Below are positions 44,297 through 57,273 of a stretch of DNA of 64,000 bases, in pieces. Positions within the stretch are counted from its first letter, which is position 1. Every line of letters starts with the position of its first letter. The stretch lies in contig NZ_QVNQ01000003.1 of the NCBI RefSeq assembly GCF_003432485.1, positions 558,001-622,000 of the forward strand, given 5' to 3'. Made by a program: the position numbers and the translations under genes. Origin of the DNA: Actinomadura spongiicola (GTDB taxonomy: Bacteria > Actinomycetota > Actinomycetes > Streptosporangiales > Streptosporangiaceae). The notes below the pieces were generated by a model. The model ran no database searches. It was not told where the DNA came from and saw nothing but the letters and a program-made list of their open reading frames with translations.

Positions 44297-45865
44297 TCAG
44301 CGCGCGAACTCGATCGCCCGGGACTCCCGGACGACCGTGACGCGGATCTGCCCGGGATACGTCAACTCGTCCTCGACCTGCTTGGCGATGTCCCGCGCGA
44401 TGACCTGCGCCTGGATGTCGTCCACGGAGTCGGGCTTCACCATCACCCGGATCTCCCGTCCGGCCTGCATCGCGAAGACCTTCTCCACGCCCTCATGCTT
44501 TTCGCGAGCGATCTCCTCAAGCCGTTCGAGCCGCTTCACGTACGCCTCCAGCGACTCCCTGCGCGCGCCCGGCCGGCTCCCGCTGATCGCGTCCGCGGCC
44601 TGCGTCAACACCGCCTCGACCGTCCGGACCTCCACCTCGTTGTGGTGCGCCTCGATGGCGTGCACGACGTCCTCGTGTTCGCCGTACCGGCGCGCGATCT
44701 CCGCCCCGATCAGCGCGTGGCTGCCCTCCACCTCATGGGTGAGCGCCTTGCCGATGTCGTGCAGCAACGTGCACCGCTTCGTGCTCTCCACCGGCAGCCC
44801 CAACTCACTCGCCATGATCCCCGCGATGTGCGCCGACTCGATCAGATGCTTCAGCACGTTCTGCCCATAGGACGTCCGGTACCGCAACTGCCCCAACAAC
44901 GCGATCAGCTCGGGATGCATGTCCCCGATGCCGACCTCGACCAGCGCGTCCTCACCGGCCCGGACGCACAGCTGCTCCACCTCGCTCTTACTGCGCTCGT
45001 AGATCTCCTCGATCCGCTGCGGATGGATCCGCCCGTCCAGGACGAGCTTCTCCAACGTCAACCGCCCCACCTCACGCCGCACCGGGTCGAAACAGCTCAG
45101 CAGCACCGCCTCCGGCGTGTCATCGATGATCAGGTTCACCCCGGTCGTCGTCTCGAACGCCCGGATGTTGCGCCCCTCCCGACCGATGATGCGGCCCTTC
45201 ATCTCATCGCTCGGCAGATGCAACACCGACACCACCGACTCCGCCGTCTGCTCGCTCGCGACCCGCTGGATCGCCAACGTCACGATCTTGCGGGCCCGCT
45301 TGTCGCCCTCCGCCCGCGCCGCGTTCTCGATCTCCCGCACGATCGGGATCGACTCCCGCTTCGCCTGGTTCTCGATCGCCGCGACCAGCTCGTTCTTCGC
45401 CTGCTCCGCGGTGAGCCCCGCCGCCCGCTCCAGAACCCTGCGCCGCGCCTCCTCGACCCCGGCGAGCTCCTCCTTACGGGCCTCCAGCTCCCGCGTCGAC
45501 TCGGCGAGCCGCCCGGACCACTCCTCCAACCGCCGCACCTCGTCGTCCAGCCGCTGCTCCCGCTCCGCGAGCCGCGCCTCCCGACGCTCCAAATCCTCCC
45601 GGACCGTCCGCAGATCCTCCCGCTGCGACCGGCCCTCCTCCTCGACGTCCGTACGCGCCCGCGCCACGATCCGCCGCGCCTCCTGCTCCGCCTTCTCCAC
45701 GATGGCCAAGGCGTCCCGCTCCACCCCCGCCTTGAACTCATCGGCCTCGCTCCGCGCCCGAGCCACCTCCGCCGCGGCCCTGCCCGGCGCACCCGGACGC
45801 CGCAGCACAAGCACGAGAGCGACCAGGGTCACCAGCAGCGCTGCGCCCAGCAGGACGCTCTCCAT
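44297..45865 (-). CDS. rny: Ribonuclease Y
   Basis: 522 residues. N-terminal membrane anchor ([19 protein letters not shown]), a long coiled coil rich in Glu and Arg (about 40-160), a KH domain ([21 protein letters not shown]) and an HD domain ([19 protein letters not shown] with the HD pair, plus EAHHNEVE), ending in the RNase Y-specific [11 protein letters not shown]. It starts mRNA decay at the membrane. It lies on the same strand as recX and recA but about 780 bp downstream of recX. Confidence 0.96.
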   Translation of the reverse strand: MESVLLGAALLVTLVALVLVLRRPGAPGRAAAEVARARSEADEFKAGVERDALAIVEKAEQEARRIVARARTDVEEEGRSQREDLRTVREDLERREARLAEREQRLDDEVRRLEEWSGRLAESTRELEARKEELAGVEEARRRVLERAAGLTAEQAKNELVAAIENQAKRESIPIVREIENAARAEGDKRARKIVTLAIQRVASEQTAESVVSVLHLPSDEMKGRIIGREGRNIRAFETTTGVNLIIDDTPEAVLLSCFDPVRREVGRLTLEKLVLDGRIHPQRIEEIYERSKSEVEQLCVRAGEDALVEVGIGDMHPELIALLGQLRYRTSYGQNVLKHLIESAHIAGIMASELGLPVESTKRCTLLHDIGKALTHEVEGSHALIGAEIARRYGEHEDVVHAIEAHHNEVEVRTVEAVLTQAADAISGSRPGARRESLEAYVKRLERLEEIAREKHEGVEKVFAMQAGREIRVMVKPDSVDDIQAQVIARDIAKQVEDELTYPGQIRVTVVRESRAIEFAR

Positions 45866-46120
45866 GAGGCAGATCCTTCCTCGCCGCGGGCCCGTCCGGA
45901 GTACGGACCCTGCCTAACGAGGATTTACTCGCACCAGCGGACGGCCGAACACCCGGACCGCGCCCCGCGCCGCCCGCCCTGTCCGGTCGACGAACCTGTC
46001 CTCTATGCCTCTCAGCTGCTGGAACGTGCTCGATCGTATGGCAATCCGCAAGATGCGGAGTAACTCCTCACTGCCGTAACGGTAAGCGGCATAGAGGTAA
46101 TGAGCAAGCAATGTTTATTG

Positions 46121-46229
46121 CAGTGCACTCCTCCTTCGGCCCTGAAGGGCCTCCATCGTCGTGAACTGCGGTGCGATCGCTGGCATCGCTCCGACTCGCC
46201 TTGCGGCTCGCTGCGCGATCAGGTTCTTG
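46121..46229. repeat. Direct repeat, copy A
   Basis: Begins CAGTGCACTCCTCCTTCGG and ends AGGTTCTTG. It is paired with copy B 215 bp away; the last ~74 bases differ at a single position. It contains the hairpin GGCCC-TGAA-GGGCC (46139-46151 region). Confidence 0.88.
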
Positions 46230-46334
46230 CTTCGCTTGAACCTGCCTTCGGACGCGATCGCAGGGGCCGAGGTCGTCGCGGGGTTGCGCAGACGGGCTTA
46301 GGTCAGCTCGCACGGACGGCTGAGGCGTTTATGA

Positions 46335-46444
46335 CAGTGCACTTCTCCTTCGGGCCCGGAGGGCCCTCGATCGTCGTGAACTGCGGTGCGATCGCTGGCA
46401 TCGCTCCGGCTCGCCTTGCGGCTCGCTGCGCGATCAGGTTCTTG
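46335..46444. repeat. Direct repeat, copy B
   Basis: Begins CAGTGCACTTCTCCTTCGG and ends AGGTTCTTG. Its hairpin reads GGGCCC-GGA-GGGCCC (46352-46366): the sequence differs from copy A but the arms still pair, which suggests that the fold matters. The element may be a dispersed intergenic repeat of this genome. Confidence 0.88.
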
Positions 46445-46645
46445 TGTGACGAGCTGTTAATTACAGCAGGCGTTTTGGCTGGTAGGTCGCTGCGCGGCCG
46501 GGGTTTGTGGGATCGAACTTGTTGTTGCGGTAGTGCGGAGAGTGGTCTCCTCGTGGCCGGCATCGTCGCGCTTTGGGGATGGTGCCTTATTGCGACGGTG
46601 GGGTCTACGGGGGTGGTTGGCGCTGTTGTGTCGGGTCTGGGTGCG

Positions 46646-47155
46646 TTAGTCGGGGGGTGGGGGGTCGGGGAAGGTTTCGGGGGGTGCGCCCTCGTTGGTT
46701 AGGGCCTCTTTGGTTATGCGGTAGGCGAGGGCCGGGGAGTAGCCCTTGCGGGCGAGCATGCCTACCAGGCGGCGCATGCGTTTGGTGGGATCCAGGCCTG
46801 CGGTGGACGGGAGTTTGCGGGCTACCAGGGCGCGGGCCGTCTGTTCCTCCTGGGCGGGATCCAGGGACTCGACGGCCTCGTTGACGGTCTCCTCGGCGAC
46901 GCCGCGGTGGCGGAGTTCGGCTGCCAGGGCTCGTTTGGCGAGGCCTCGACCCCTGTGGCGGGACTGGACCCAGGCCTGAGCGAACGCCTCGTCGTCGATG
47001 AGGCCCACGTCGTCGAAGCGGACGAGGACGTTCTCGGCGACGTCGTCGGGGACGTTCTTGCGGCGGAGCGCGTCGGCGAGTTGGGCTCGGGTGCGTGGGG
47101 ACGTCGCGAGCATGCGGAGGCAGGTCTCGCGGGCCAGGGCTTCGGGGTCGTTCAT
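46646..47155 (-). CDS. recX: Regulatory protein RecX
   Basis: 169 residues, helical three-repeat RecX fold: RETCLRMLATSPRTRAQLADAL, FDDVGLIDDEAFAQAWVQSR with RGLAKRALAAELRHRGV, and RRLVGMLARKGYSPALAYRI. RecX binds inside RecA filaments and limits recombination and strand exchange. It lies 130 bp downstream of recA on the same strand, the usual arrangement, and may be read through from it. Confidence 0.95.
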   Translation of the reverse strand: MNDPEALARETCLRMLATSPRTRAQLADALRRKNVPDDVAENVLVRFDDVGLIDDEAFAQAWVQSRHRGRGLAKRALAAELRHRGVAEETVNEAVESLDPAQEEQTARALVARKLPSTAGLDPTKRMRRLVGMLARKGYSPALAYRITKEALTNEGAPPETFPDPPPPD

Positions 47156-47285
47156 GTCGCCGTGGGAGCGGCGGCGCCATCGGGGAAGGTCCGCGCACCG
47201 GGGTGCCGGGTAAGGCGCCGCCGCCCTGTATACGAGATCATCGCTTACTCGTCGTCAAGAGTCACCCACATCGAGGGATTCCTGG

Positions 47286-48392
47286 TCAGGAATCACCCAC
47301 CTTGGCCTTGGAGGTCTTCCGCCCGGCGGGCTTCGGGGCGGCGGACAGGGGCGCGGGGGCGGCGTCGGGAGCGGCGGGGTCGGCCTCCTGGTCGACCTTG
47401 GGGCCGATGCCGAGCTTCTCCTTGATCTTCTTCTCGATGCCGTCGGCGAGGTCGGGGTTGGCCTTGAGGAAGTTGCGGGCGTTCTCCTTGCCCTGGCCGA
47501 GCTGGTCGCCGTCGTAGGTGTACCAGGCGCCGGACTTGCGGACGAAGCCGTGCTCCACGCCGAGGTCGATCAGGCCGCCCTCGCGACTGATGCCCTGGCC
47601 GTAGAGCAGGTCGAAGTCGGCGACGCGGAACGGCGGGGCCATCTTGTTCTTGACGACCTTGACGCGGACGCGGTTGCCGACGGCCTCGGTGCCGTCCTTG
47701 AGGGTCTCGATACGGCGGACGTCCAGCCGGACGGAGGCGTAGAACTTCAGCGCCCGGCCGCCGGTGGTGGTCTCCGGGGAGCCGAACATCACGCCGACCT
47801 TCTCGCGCAGCTGGTTGATGAAGATGGCGGTGGTCTTGGTCTGGTTGATGGCGCCGGTGAGCTTGCGCAGGGCCTGTGACATGAGGCGGGCCTGGAGGCC
47901 GACGTGGCTGTCGCCCATCTCGCCCTCGATCTCGGCGCGGGGGACGAGCGCGGCGACGGAGTCGATGACGACGATGTCGATCGCGCCGGAGCGGATCAGC
48001 ATGTCGGTGATCTCCAGGGCCTGCTCGCCGGTGTCGGGCTGGGAGACCAGCAGGGCGTCGATGTCGACGCCGAGCTTGGCGGCGTACTCGGGGTCGAGCG
48101 CGTGCTCGGCGTCCACGAACGCGGCGATGCCGCCCTTCTTCTGGACGCTGGCCACGGCGTGCAGGGCGATGGAGGTCTTGCCGGAGCCCTCCGGGCCGTA
48201 CACCTCGACGACACGGCCGCGCGGCAGGCCGCCGATGCCGAGCGCGATGTCGAGGGAGATCGCGCCGGTGGGGATGACCTCGACGGGGGCGCGCGCCTCC
48301 TCGCCCATCCGCATGACCGAACCCTTGCCGAACTGCCGCTCGATCTGGGCGAGTGCGGTCTCGAGAGCCTTCTCCCGGTCGTTCGCTGCCAT
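47286..48392 (-). CDS. recA: Recombinase RecA
   Basis: 368 residues from an ATG with AAGGAAAG upstream. N-terminal [22 protein letters not shown], Walker [34 protein letters not shown] (Walker B and loop 1) and the loop-2 region [21 protein letters not shown] are all intact; no intein is present. The C-terminal tail is Ala/Pro-rich. RecA carries out strand exchange and LexA cleavage. A dyad GATTCC...GGAATC overlaps the stop codon (47277-47294). Two damage-type control elements lie upstream. Confidence 0.98.
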   Translation of the reverse strand: MAANDREKALETALAQIERQFGKGSVMRMGEEARAPVEVIPTGAISLDIALGIGGLPRGRVVEVYGPEGSGKTSIALHAVASVQKKGGIAAFVDAEHALDPEYAAKLGVDIDALLVSQPDTGEQALEITDMLIRSGAIDIVVIDSVAALVPRAEIEGEMGDSHVGLQARLMSQALRKLTGAINQTKTTAIFINQLREKVGVMFGSPETTTGGRALKFYASVRLDVRRIETLKDGTEAVGNRVRVKVVKNKMAPPFRVADFDLLYGQGISREGGLIDLGVEHGFVRKSGAWYTYDGDQLGQGKENARNFLKANPDLADGIEKKIKEKLGIGPKVDQEADPAAPDAAPAPLSAAPKPAGRKTSKAKVGDS

Positions 48393-48449
48393 GTGAGCTT
48401 TCCTTCTCGTCGTGGTGTCGGCTCTCGGCCGTTTGCGATGTCGACGGCG

Positions 48450-48472
48450 ACGTTACGGCGGGCCTCCGACAC
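48450..48472 (-). promoter_or_regulatory. Candidate LexA-independent (PafBC / RecA-NDp-type) promoter of recA
   Basis: On the recA strand GTGTCGGAG (48472-48464) is followed by exactly 8 bases and then TAACGT (48455-48450). The mycobacterial RecA-NDp pattern is TTGTCRGTG-N8-TAnnnT, so seven of nine -35 bases, the spacing and the -10 pattern match. Transcription would begin about 50 bases before the recA start codon. Confidence 0.6.
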
Positions 48473-48525
48473 TTTCGAGACTCCGGCGGAACTGTGGATG
48501 ACGCCGGTGTGCTCGCATCAGCGTA

Positions 48526-48541
48526 CCGAACATAGGTTCGA
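48526..48541. promoter_or_regulatory. SOS box (LexA operator)
   Basis: CCGAAC-ATAG-GTTCGA, one base off the actinobacterial consensus TCGAAC-N4-GTTCGA, with a perfect CGAAC/GTTCG core. It lies 134 bp from the recA start and 92 bp from the divergent ATP-grasp gene, so LexA could control both. Confidence 0.82.
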
Positions 48542-48632
48542 TCATCGTCCGGTACGGCGATTCGGGGCGGATTCTCCGTGCGCTCCATGGTCTCGACCCC
48601 GTACGCTGGCGCCGTCCACGGAGGGTTCCATC

Positions 48633-49502
48633 ATGACGCTGACCGTTCTCTTCTGCGTCGATCCGCTCCACCCTCGGCGCGTTGACCCCCATTTCGCCCG
48701 CGAGGCCGCGGCCGTCCGCGACCACTACGGAGAGATCGCCCTGATCGACCACGACGCCCTGCGGCGCGGCGATCTGGACGACGCGGTGCGCGGGGTGCCG
48801 GCCGACCTGGGTCCCGTCTGGTATCGCGGCTGGATGCTGACGGGTGAGGAGTACGCGGCCGTCGCCGCCGAGTTGAAGCGGCGGGGGACGATGCTGCTCA
48901 CGCACCCGGACGACTATCGGCGCGCCCACGAGCTGCCCGGCTGGCACGACACCTTCGCGGGGCTGACCCCGCACAGTGTGTGGCGGCCCCTGCGGGTCGG
49001 TGAGGACCCCGGCGATCTGAGCGTGCTGGGGGAACTGGTCCGGCCACTGCGAAGCGGGCCCGGCGTGGTCAAGGACTACGTGAAGTCGTGCAAGCACGAG
49101 TGGGAGGAGGCGTGTTTCGTCCCCGACGTGAAGAACCTCGCCCAGCTCCACGACGTCGCGTCGAAGATGGTGGCGCTCCGGGACGACCACCTGGCGGGCG
49201 GGCTCGTCGTCCGCGAGTTCGAGGAGTACGACGGTGACGGTGAGGCGCGCGTGTGGTGGGTGGACGGTGAGCCCGCCCTGATCGGGCCGCATCCGGACAG
49301 CCCCGGCATGGAGCCCGATCCTGATCTGGCGGAGGTCGCCCCGGCCGTGCGCGCCCTGGGCTGCCGTTTCATCACGACCGATCTCGCCCGCCGGACGGAC
49401 GGCGCGTGGCGGGTCGTGGAGGTCGGTGACGGCCAGGTCAGTGATCTGCCGTCGTCGGTGGACGCGATGGACCTGTACGCGCATCTGCCCGTCCCTGACT
49501 GA
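48633..49502 (+). CDS. ATP-grasp domain protein, divergent from recA
   Basis: 289 residues from an ATG with GGAGGG eight bases upstream. The order is an N-terminal Rossmann-like part (TLTVLFCVDPLHPRRVDPHF), a middle section with DDYRRAHELPGWHD, and the ATP-grasp core with a lysine-rich strand PGVVKDYVKSCKHEW, GGLVVREFEEYDGDGEARVW and a terminal metal-site segment WRVVEVGDGQVSDLPSS. It resembles DUF4343-type ATP-grasp proteins that ligate unknown substrates. The nearby SOS box hints at DNA-damage control, but no damage role is known for the family. Confidence 0.82.
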   Translation: MTLTVLFCVDPLHPRRVDPHFAREAAAVRDHYGEIALIDHDALRRGDLDDAVRGVPADLGPVWYRGWMLTGEEYAAVAAELKRRGTMLLTHPDDYRRAHELPGWHDTFAGLTPHSVWRPLRVGEDPGDLSVLGELVRPLRSGPGVVKDYVKSCKHEWEEACFVPDVKNLAQLHDVASKMVALRDDHLAGGLVVREFEEYDGDGEARVWWVDGEPALIGPHPDSPGMEPDPDLAEVAPAVRALGCRFITTDLARRTDGAWRVVEVGDGQVSDLPSSVDAMDLYAHLPVPD

Positions 49503-49505
49503 CCT

Positions 49506-49700
49506 CTATCGCAAAGTCGAGGGGACGTCGAAGGTCGCGACGACGGCCTGCCAGACCCGCTTGGCGGATTCCCCGTCGGCCAGGGCCTGTTCGATGGTGC
49601 GGCCGTCCAGTTCGGCCATGACGTAGTCCTTGGCGACGCTCTCGGCGTAGGCCTCGCCGAACTGCTGCCGCATTCGATCCCAGAAGACTGTGAGCCGCAC
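49506..49700 (-). CDS. DUF3046 family protein
   Basis: 64 residues, starting MRLTVFWDRMRQQFGEAYAE and containing KDYVMAELDGRTIEQALADG and KRVWQAVVATFDVP, which is the complete DUF3046 profile. The function is unknown; the family is a constant neighbour of recA in actinobacteria. It is tail to tail with the ATP-grasp gene (3 bp apart) and divergent from lhr. Confidence 0.9.
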   Translation of the reverse strand: MRLTVFWDRMRQQFGEAYAESVAKDYVMAELDGRTIEQALADGESAKRVWQAVVATFDVPSTLR

Positions 49701-49723
49701 CCGTCCACGCTATCCGACCGGGA

Positions 49724-49746
49724 CTGTCGGACCGGCGAGGCAGTAT
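49724..49746 (+). promoter_or_regulatory. Candidate PafBC-like promoter of lhr, giving a leaderless start
   Basis: CTGTCGGAC (49724-49732), 8 bases, then CAGTAT (49741-49746): a partial match to TTGTCRGTG-N8-TAnnnT. The -10 ends six bases before the lhr ATG at 49753, so the message would begin at the start codon. No Shine-Dalgarno sequence is present there. Confidence 0.42.
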
Positions 49747-49752
49747 GGGTGC

Positions 49753-54339
<4,587 letters not shown>

Positions 54340-54451
54340 TCAGGACCCGCACGGCTCACCACCGGTGGCGGCCTTGGAGACCGCCGGGTTCCATCCCACG
54401 CCCGCGGCCTGTGCCTGCGCGCCTGACCGGGGCTCGAGCGGGTCGCGCGGG

Positions 54452-56794
54452 TCAGCGGCGGCGGCCCTTGAACATGGTGATCAGGCCGCGCAGGGCGCGT
54501 TCGTCGAGGGAGCCGAACGGGTTGTCGTGGACGAGGTACGTCCAGGTCGCCGAGGGACGCTGGAGTCCGGCGGCGTCGAGGTCGATGCCGTCCTCGGACG
54601 CGGTGAGGGCCTCGAACGCCGCGATCGAGCGTTCCCGCGCGTCGGACAGGAGCCGTTTGCCCGCCGGGACGGCCTCCCGGTTGAACTCGACGAGCGGGTC
54701 GAGCCCCCGGCCGAGCGACCGCAGGTGGATGCCCTCGCGCAGGTCGGCGAGGTAGGCGAGGTGCTCGGACCAGCAGCGGTCCAGCTGGTACAGGACGATC
54801 TGGCGGGCGGCCGCGGCCACCGCCTCCGCGCCCGCGATCTTGGTGAGTTCGGCGTGCCGTTCGGGGGCGCCCGCGGCCATGGCACGGTCGGCGGCGTCGC
54901 CGCGCAGCACGGCGTCGCGTTCGGCGAGGACCTCCTGCCGTTGCAGGCCGATCAGCTGGTTGTAGCGCCAGGTGTTGCGGTGGAGTTCGAGGTCGACGCC
55001 CTCGGCGACGCGCTGCGCGTGCCCGACGATCCAGTGCGCGCCCTTGTCGGTGACGAGGCCGTCGTCGTCGGCGGGCGCCTTCGACTTCTCGTCGGGCGCG
55101 AACCGGGTGACGAGGTCGTCCTGGAGGCTGGTGAAGAACACCGACCCGCCGGGGTCGCCCTGCCGCCCCGCGCGGCCTCTGAGCTGGTCGTCGAGGCGGC
55201 TGCTGTGGTAGCGGCCGGTGCCGATGACCAGCAGGCCGCCGGCTTCGACGACCCTGTCGTGGTCGGAGCCGGACGCGTCGGCGGGGGCGGTGCCGGGCGC
55301 GGCGGACGGGTTGCCGCCGAGCCGGATGTCGGTGCCGCGGCCCGCCATCTGCGTGGAGACGGTGATCGCCCCGTACGCCCCGGCCTCGGCGATGATCGCC
55401 GCCTCCTCGGCGTCGTTCTTGGCGTTGAGGACGACGCGGTCGAGCCCGGCGCGGGCGAGGCGGCGCGCGAGGCGTTCGGACTCGGCGACGTCGGCGGTGC
55501 CGACCAGCACGGGACGTCCGGTGGCGTGCGCGGCGGCGATCTCCTCGACGATCGCGACCTCCTTGTCGGCGGAGGTCGCGTAGAGGCGGTCGGGTTCGTC
55601 GACGCGGACGCAGTCCCGGTTCGGCGGGACGACGGCGATCTGCAACCCGTAGAACTCGGTGAGCTGCCCGGCGACGGCCATCGCCGTACCGGTCATGCCG
55701 CAGCGGACCGGGTAGCGCCCGATCAACTCCTGGACGGTGATCGAGTCGAGGATCTCGCCGCTCGGGGACGCCTCCAGCGCCTCCTTCGCCTCCACGGCGG
55801 CCTGGAGCCCGTCCGGCCACCGCTGGAGCAGCGCGACCCGTCCCCGGGACTCGCTGATCAGCTTCACCTCGCCGTCGCGGACGATGTAGTCGACGTCGCG
55901 GCGCAGCAGCACCTCGGCGTGCAGGGCGACGTTCACGGCGGTGAGGGTGCGCAGCTGGTCGGGCGCGTAGAGGTCGAGGCCGTCGTCGCCGCCGAGGACG
56001 CGTTCCACCTCCTGCGCCCCCGCCGGGGTGAGCTGGACGCTGCGGGCCTCGTCGTCGGTGGCGTAGTGCAGGCCGGGCCGCAGCCGACGGACCAGGTCGG
56101 CGTACCGCGGGTCGGCGCCGTCGAGGTCGGTGGCGCCCGCGAGGACGAGCGGCACCATCGCCTCGTCCACCAGCACCGAGTCGGCCTCGTCGACCAGCGC
56201 GACGGACGGCTCGGGCTGGACGACGGCGTCGGCGCTCGTGGCGACCCGGTCGCGCAGCAGGTCGAAGCCGATCTCGCTGACGGGCGCGTAGGTGACGTCC
56301 GCCCGGTACGCGGCGCGGCGCTCGTCGGGGGTGGACGACTGCCCGACCCACGCGACGGAAACGCCGAGCATCTCGTACAGCGGCCCCATCCATTCGGCGT
56401 CGCGGCGCGCGAGGTAGTCGTTGACCGACATGACGTGGACCCGGTCGCCGCGCAGCGCGTATCCGGTGGCGGCCAGCGCCCCCGACAGGGTCTTGCCCTC
56501 GCCGGTGGCCATCTCGGCGACATGCCCGGAGAGCAGGGCGAGCGTTCCGACGAGCTGCACGTCGAACGGACGCTCACCGAGCGTGCGGCGCGCGGCCTCC
56601 CGGCCGAGGGCGCACAGTTCGGCGAGGTCCTCCTCGCGGCGGAGGTCGGACGCGGCCGCGGTCAGGTCGTCGTCGGTCAGTTTCCGGACGCGCGTCTCCC
56701 GCTCGCCCGCCTCGGCCACCACGGCGCGGAACGGCGCGAGATCGACGCTGCCCGGCTTCTGGACGAGTCTCCGAAACCGGTCACGCAGCGCCAT
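54452..56794 (-). CDS. secA2: Accessory Sec translocase ATPase SecA2
   Basis: 780 residues, shorter than housekeeping SecA (about 900) and lacking its C-terminal zinc region, as expected for SecA2. Motifs: VAEMATGEGKTLSGALAA (Walker A), VNDYLARRDAEWMGPLYE, VALVDEADSVLVDEA (Walker B), CGMTGTAMAVAGQLTEFYGL, ISTQMAGRGTD-like VSTQMAGRGTDIRLGG and QLRGRAGRQGDPG. SecA2 exports a small protein set in mycobacteria and related actinomycetes. No accSec partner genes are adjacent. AGGGGACG precedes the ATG. Confidence 0.93.
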   Translation of the reverse strand: MALRDRFRRLVQKPGSVDLAPFRAVVAEAGERETRVRKLTDDDLTAAASDLRREEDLAELCALGREAARRTLGERPFDVQLVGTLALLSGHVAEMATGEGKTLSGALAATGYALRGDRVHVMSVNDYLARRDAEWMGPLYEMLGVSVAWVGQSSTPDERRAAYRADVTYAPVSEIGFDLLRDRVATSADAVVQPEPSVALVDEADSVLVDEAMVPLVLAGATDLDGADPRYADLVRRLRPGLHYATDDEARSVQLTPAGAQEVERVLGGDDGLDLYAPDQLRTLTAVNVALHAEVLLRRDVDYIVRDGEVKLISESRGRVALLQRWPDGLQAAVEAKEALEASPSGEILDSITVQELIGRYPVRCGMTGTAMAVAGQLTEFYGLQIAVVPPNRDCVRVDEPDRLYATSADKEVAIVEEIAAAHATGRPVLVGTADVAESERLARRLARAGLDRVVLNAKNDAEEAAIIAEAGAYGAITVSTQMAGRGTDIRLGGNPSAAPGTAPADASGSDHDRVVEAGGLLVIGTGRYHSSRLDDQLRGRAGRQGDPGGSVFFTSLQDDLVTRFAPDEKSKAPADDDGLVTDKGAHWIVGHAQRVAEGVDLELHRNTWRYNQLIGLQRQEVLAERDAVLRGDAADRAMAAGAPERHAELTKIAGAEAVAAAARQIVLYQLDRCWSEHLAYLADLREGIHLRSLGRGLDPLVEFNREAVPAGKRLLSDARERSIAAFEALTASEDGIDLDAAGLQRPSATWTYLVHDNPFGSLDERALRGLITMFKGRRR

Positions 56795-57024
56795 GGCGTC
56801 CCCTAGTTTCTACGGTCACGACTCCCCCAACGGGCTGGTGCGGGACTGCGTTCCCACCATGATCCCAGGGCGGATCCCCGGGTCGTCCCGGATCTTCTCC
56901 CCATTGGGTCTGACCTCGAATTCATTCCCTGGACGGATCCCTCTCGGCCTCTCGTTTGGGACGATGAGGTCATCACGGGGTTTGCGGTGGCGAGGGGAAA
57001 CGTCACCGCGGAACGGGGTTCGTC
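56795..57024. other. Intergenic region between secA2 and the small basic ORF
   Basis: About 230 bp between divergent genes, with no coding features. It probably carries the secA2 promoter. The repeated CCCNGGNCGGATCC words near 56868-56880 and 56935-56945 (GGGCGGATCCCC, GGACGGATCCCT) are the only pattern I noticed. Confidence 0.45.
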
Positions 57025-57156
57025 ATGACACCTACCGCTCGCAAGGCCGCGGCGCTCCGGCGCAAGCGGCAGATCATCAGCCGGACGGTCATCGACCGCG
57101 CGCTGAACGACCCGCGGCGCCACCGGGAAGAGGTCGCCGCCGCTCCCGCCAAGTAA
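57025..57156 (+). CDS. Small basic hypothetical protein (43 residues)
   Basis: An ATG at 57025 opens a 43-codon frame ending in TAA at 57154-57156. The peptide is strongly basic in its first half (TARKAAALRRKRQ) and helical in character, ending EEVAAAPAK. GGGG lies eight bases upstream of the start, and third codon positions are G/C-rich as in real genes here. I do not recognise a family. It could bind nucleic acid or be a ribosome-linked peptide; that is a guess. Confidence 0.5.
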   Translation: MTPTARKAAALRRKRQIISRTVIDRALNDPRRHREEVAAAPAK

Positions 57157-57273
57157 ACAGTGTCCGCCGAGTAAGCGGCAACCGCCAACCAAGACACCCC
57201 TCAACGAGCGCCTCCGCCGTCCGGCGGGGGCGCTGACGGTTTCCGGGGCCTGGGACGCGCCGCCTTTCGGGGT

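Larger units (their letters stand above)
45866..46645. other. Long intergenic region between recX and rny, with direct repeats
   Basis: About 780 bp on the rny side of recX. It holds two ~110-bp direct repeats (46121-46229 and 46335-46444) annotated separately. No frame has convincing coding features, although reverse frames read through both repeats. The ~250 bp next to rny should contain its promoter. The part from 46445 to 46645 has a lower C content than the surroundings and no recognised feature. Confidence 0.55.

Noticed and set aside
46068..46563. Two reverse frames (81 and 86 codons) that share related C-terminal halves
   Set aside because: The similarity comes from the direct repeats; no start signals or family support, so I treat the DNA repeat as the feature.
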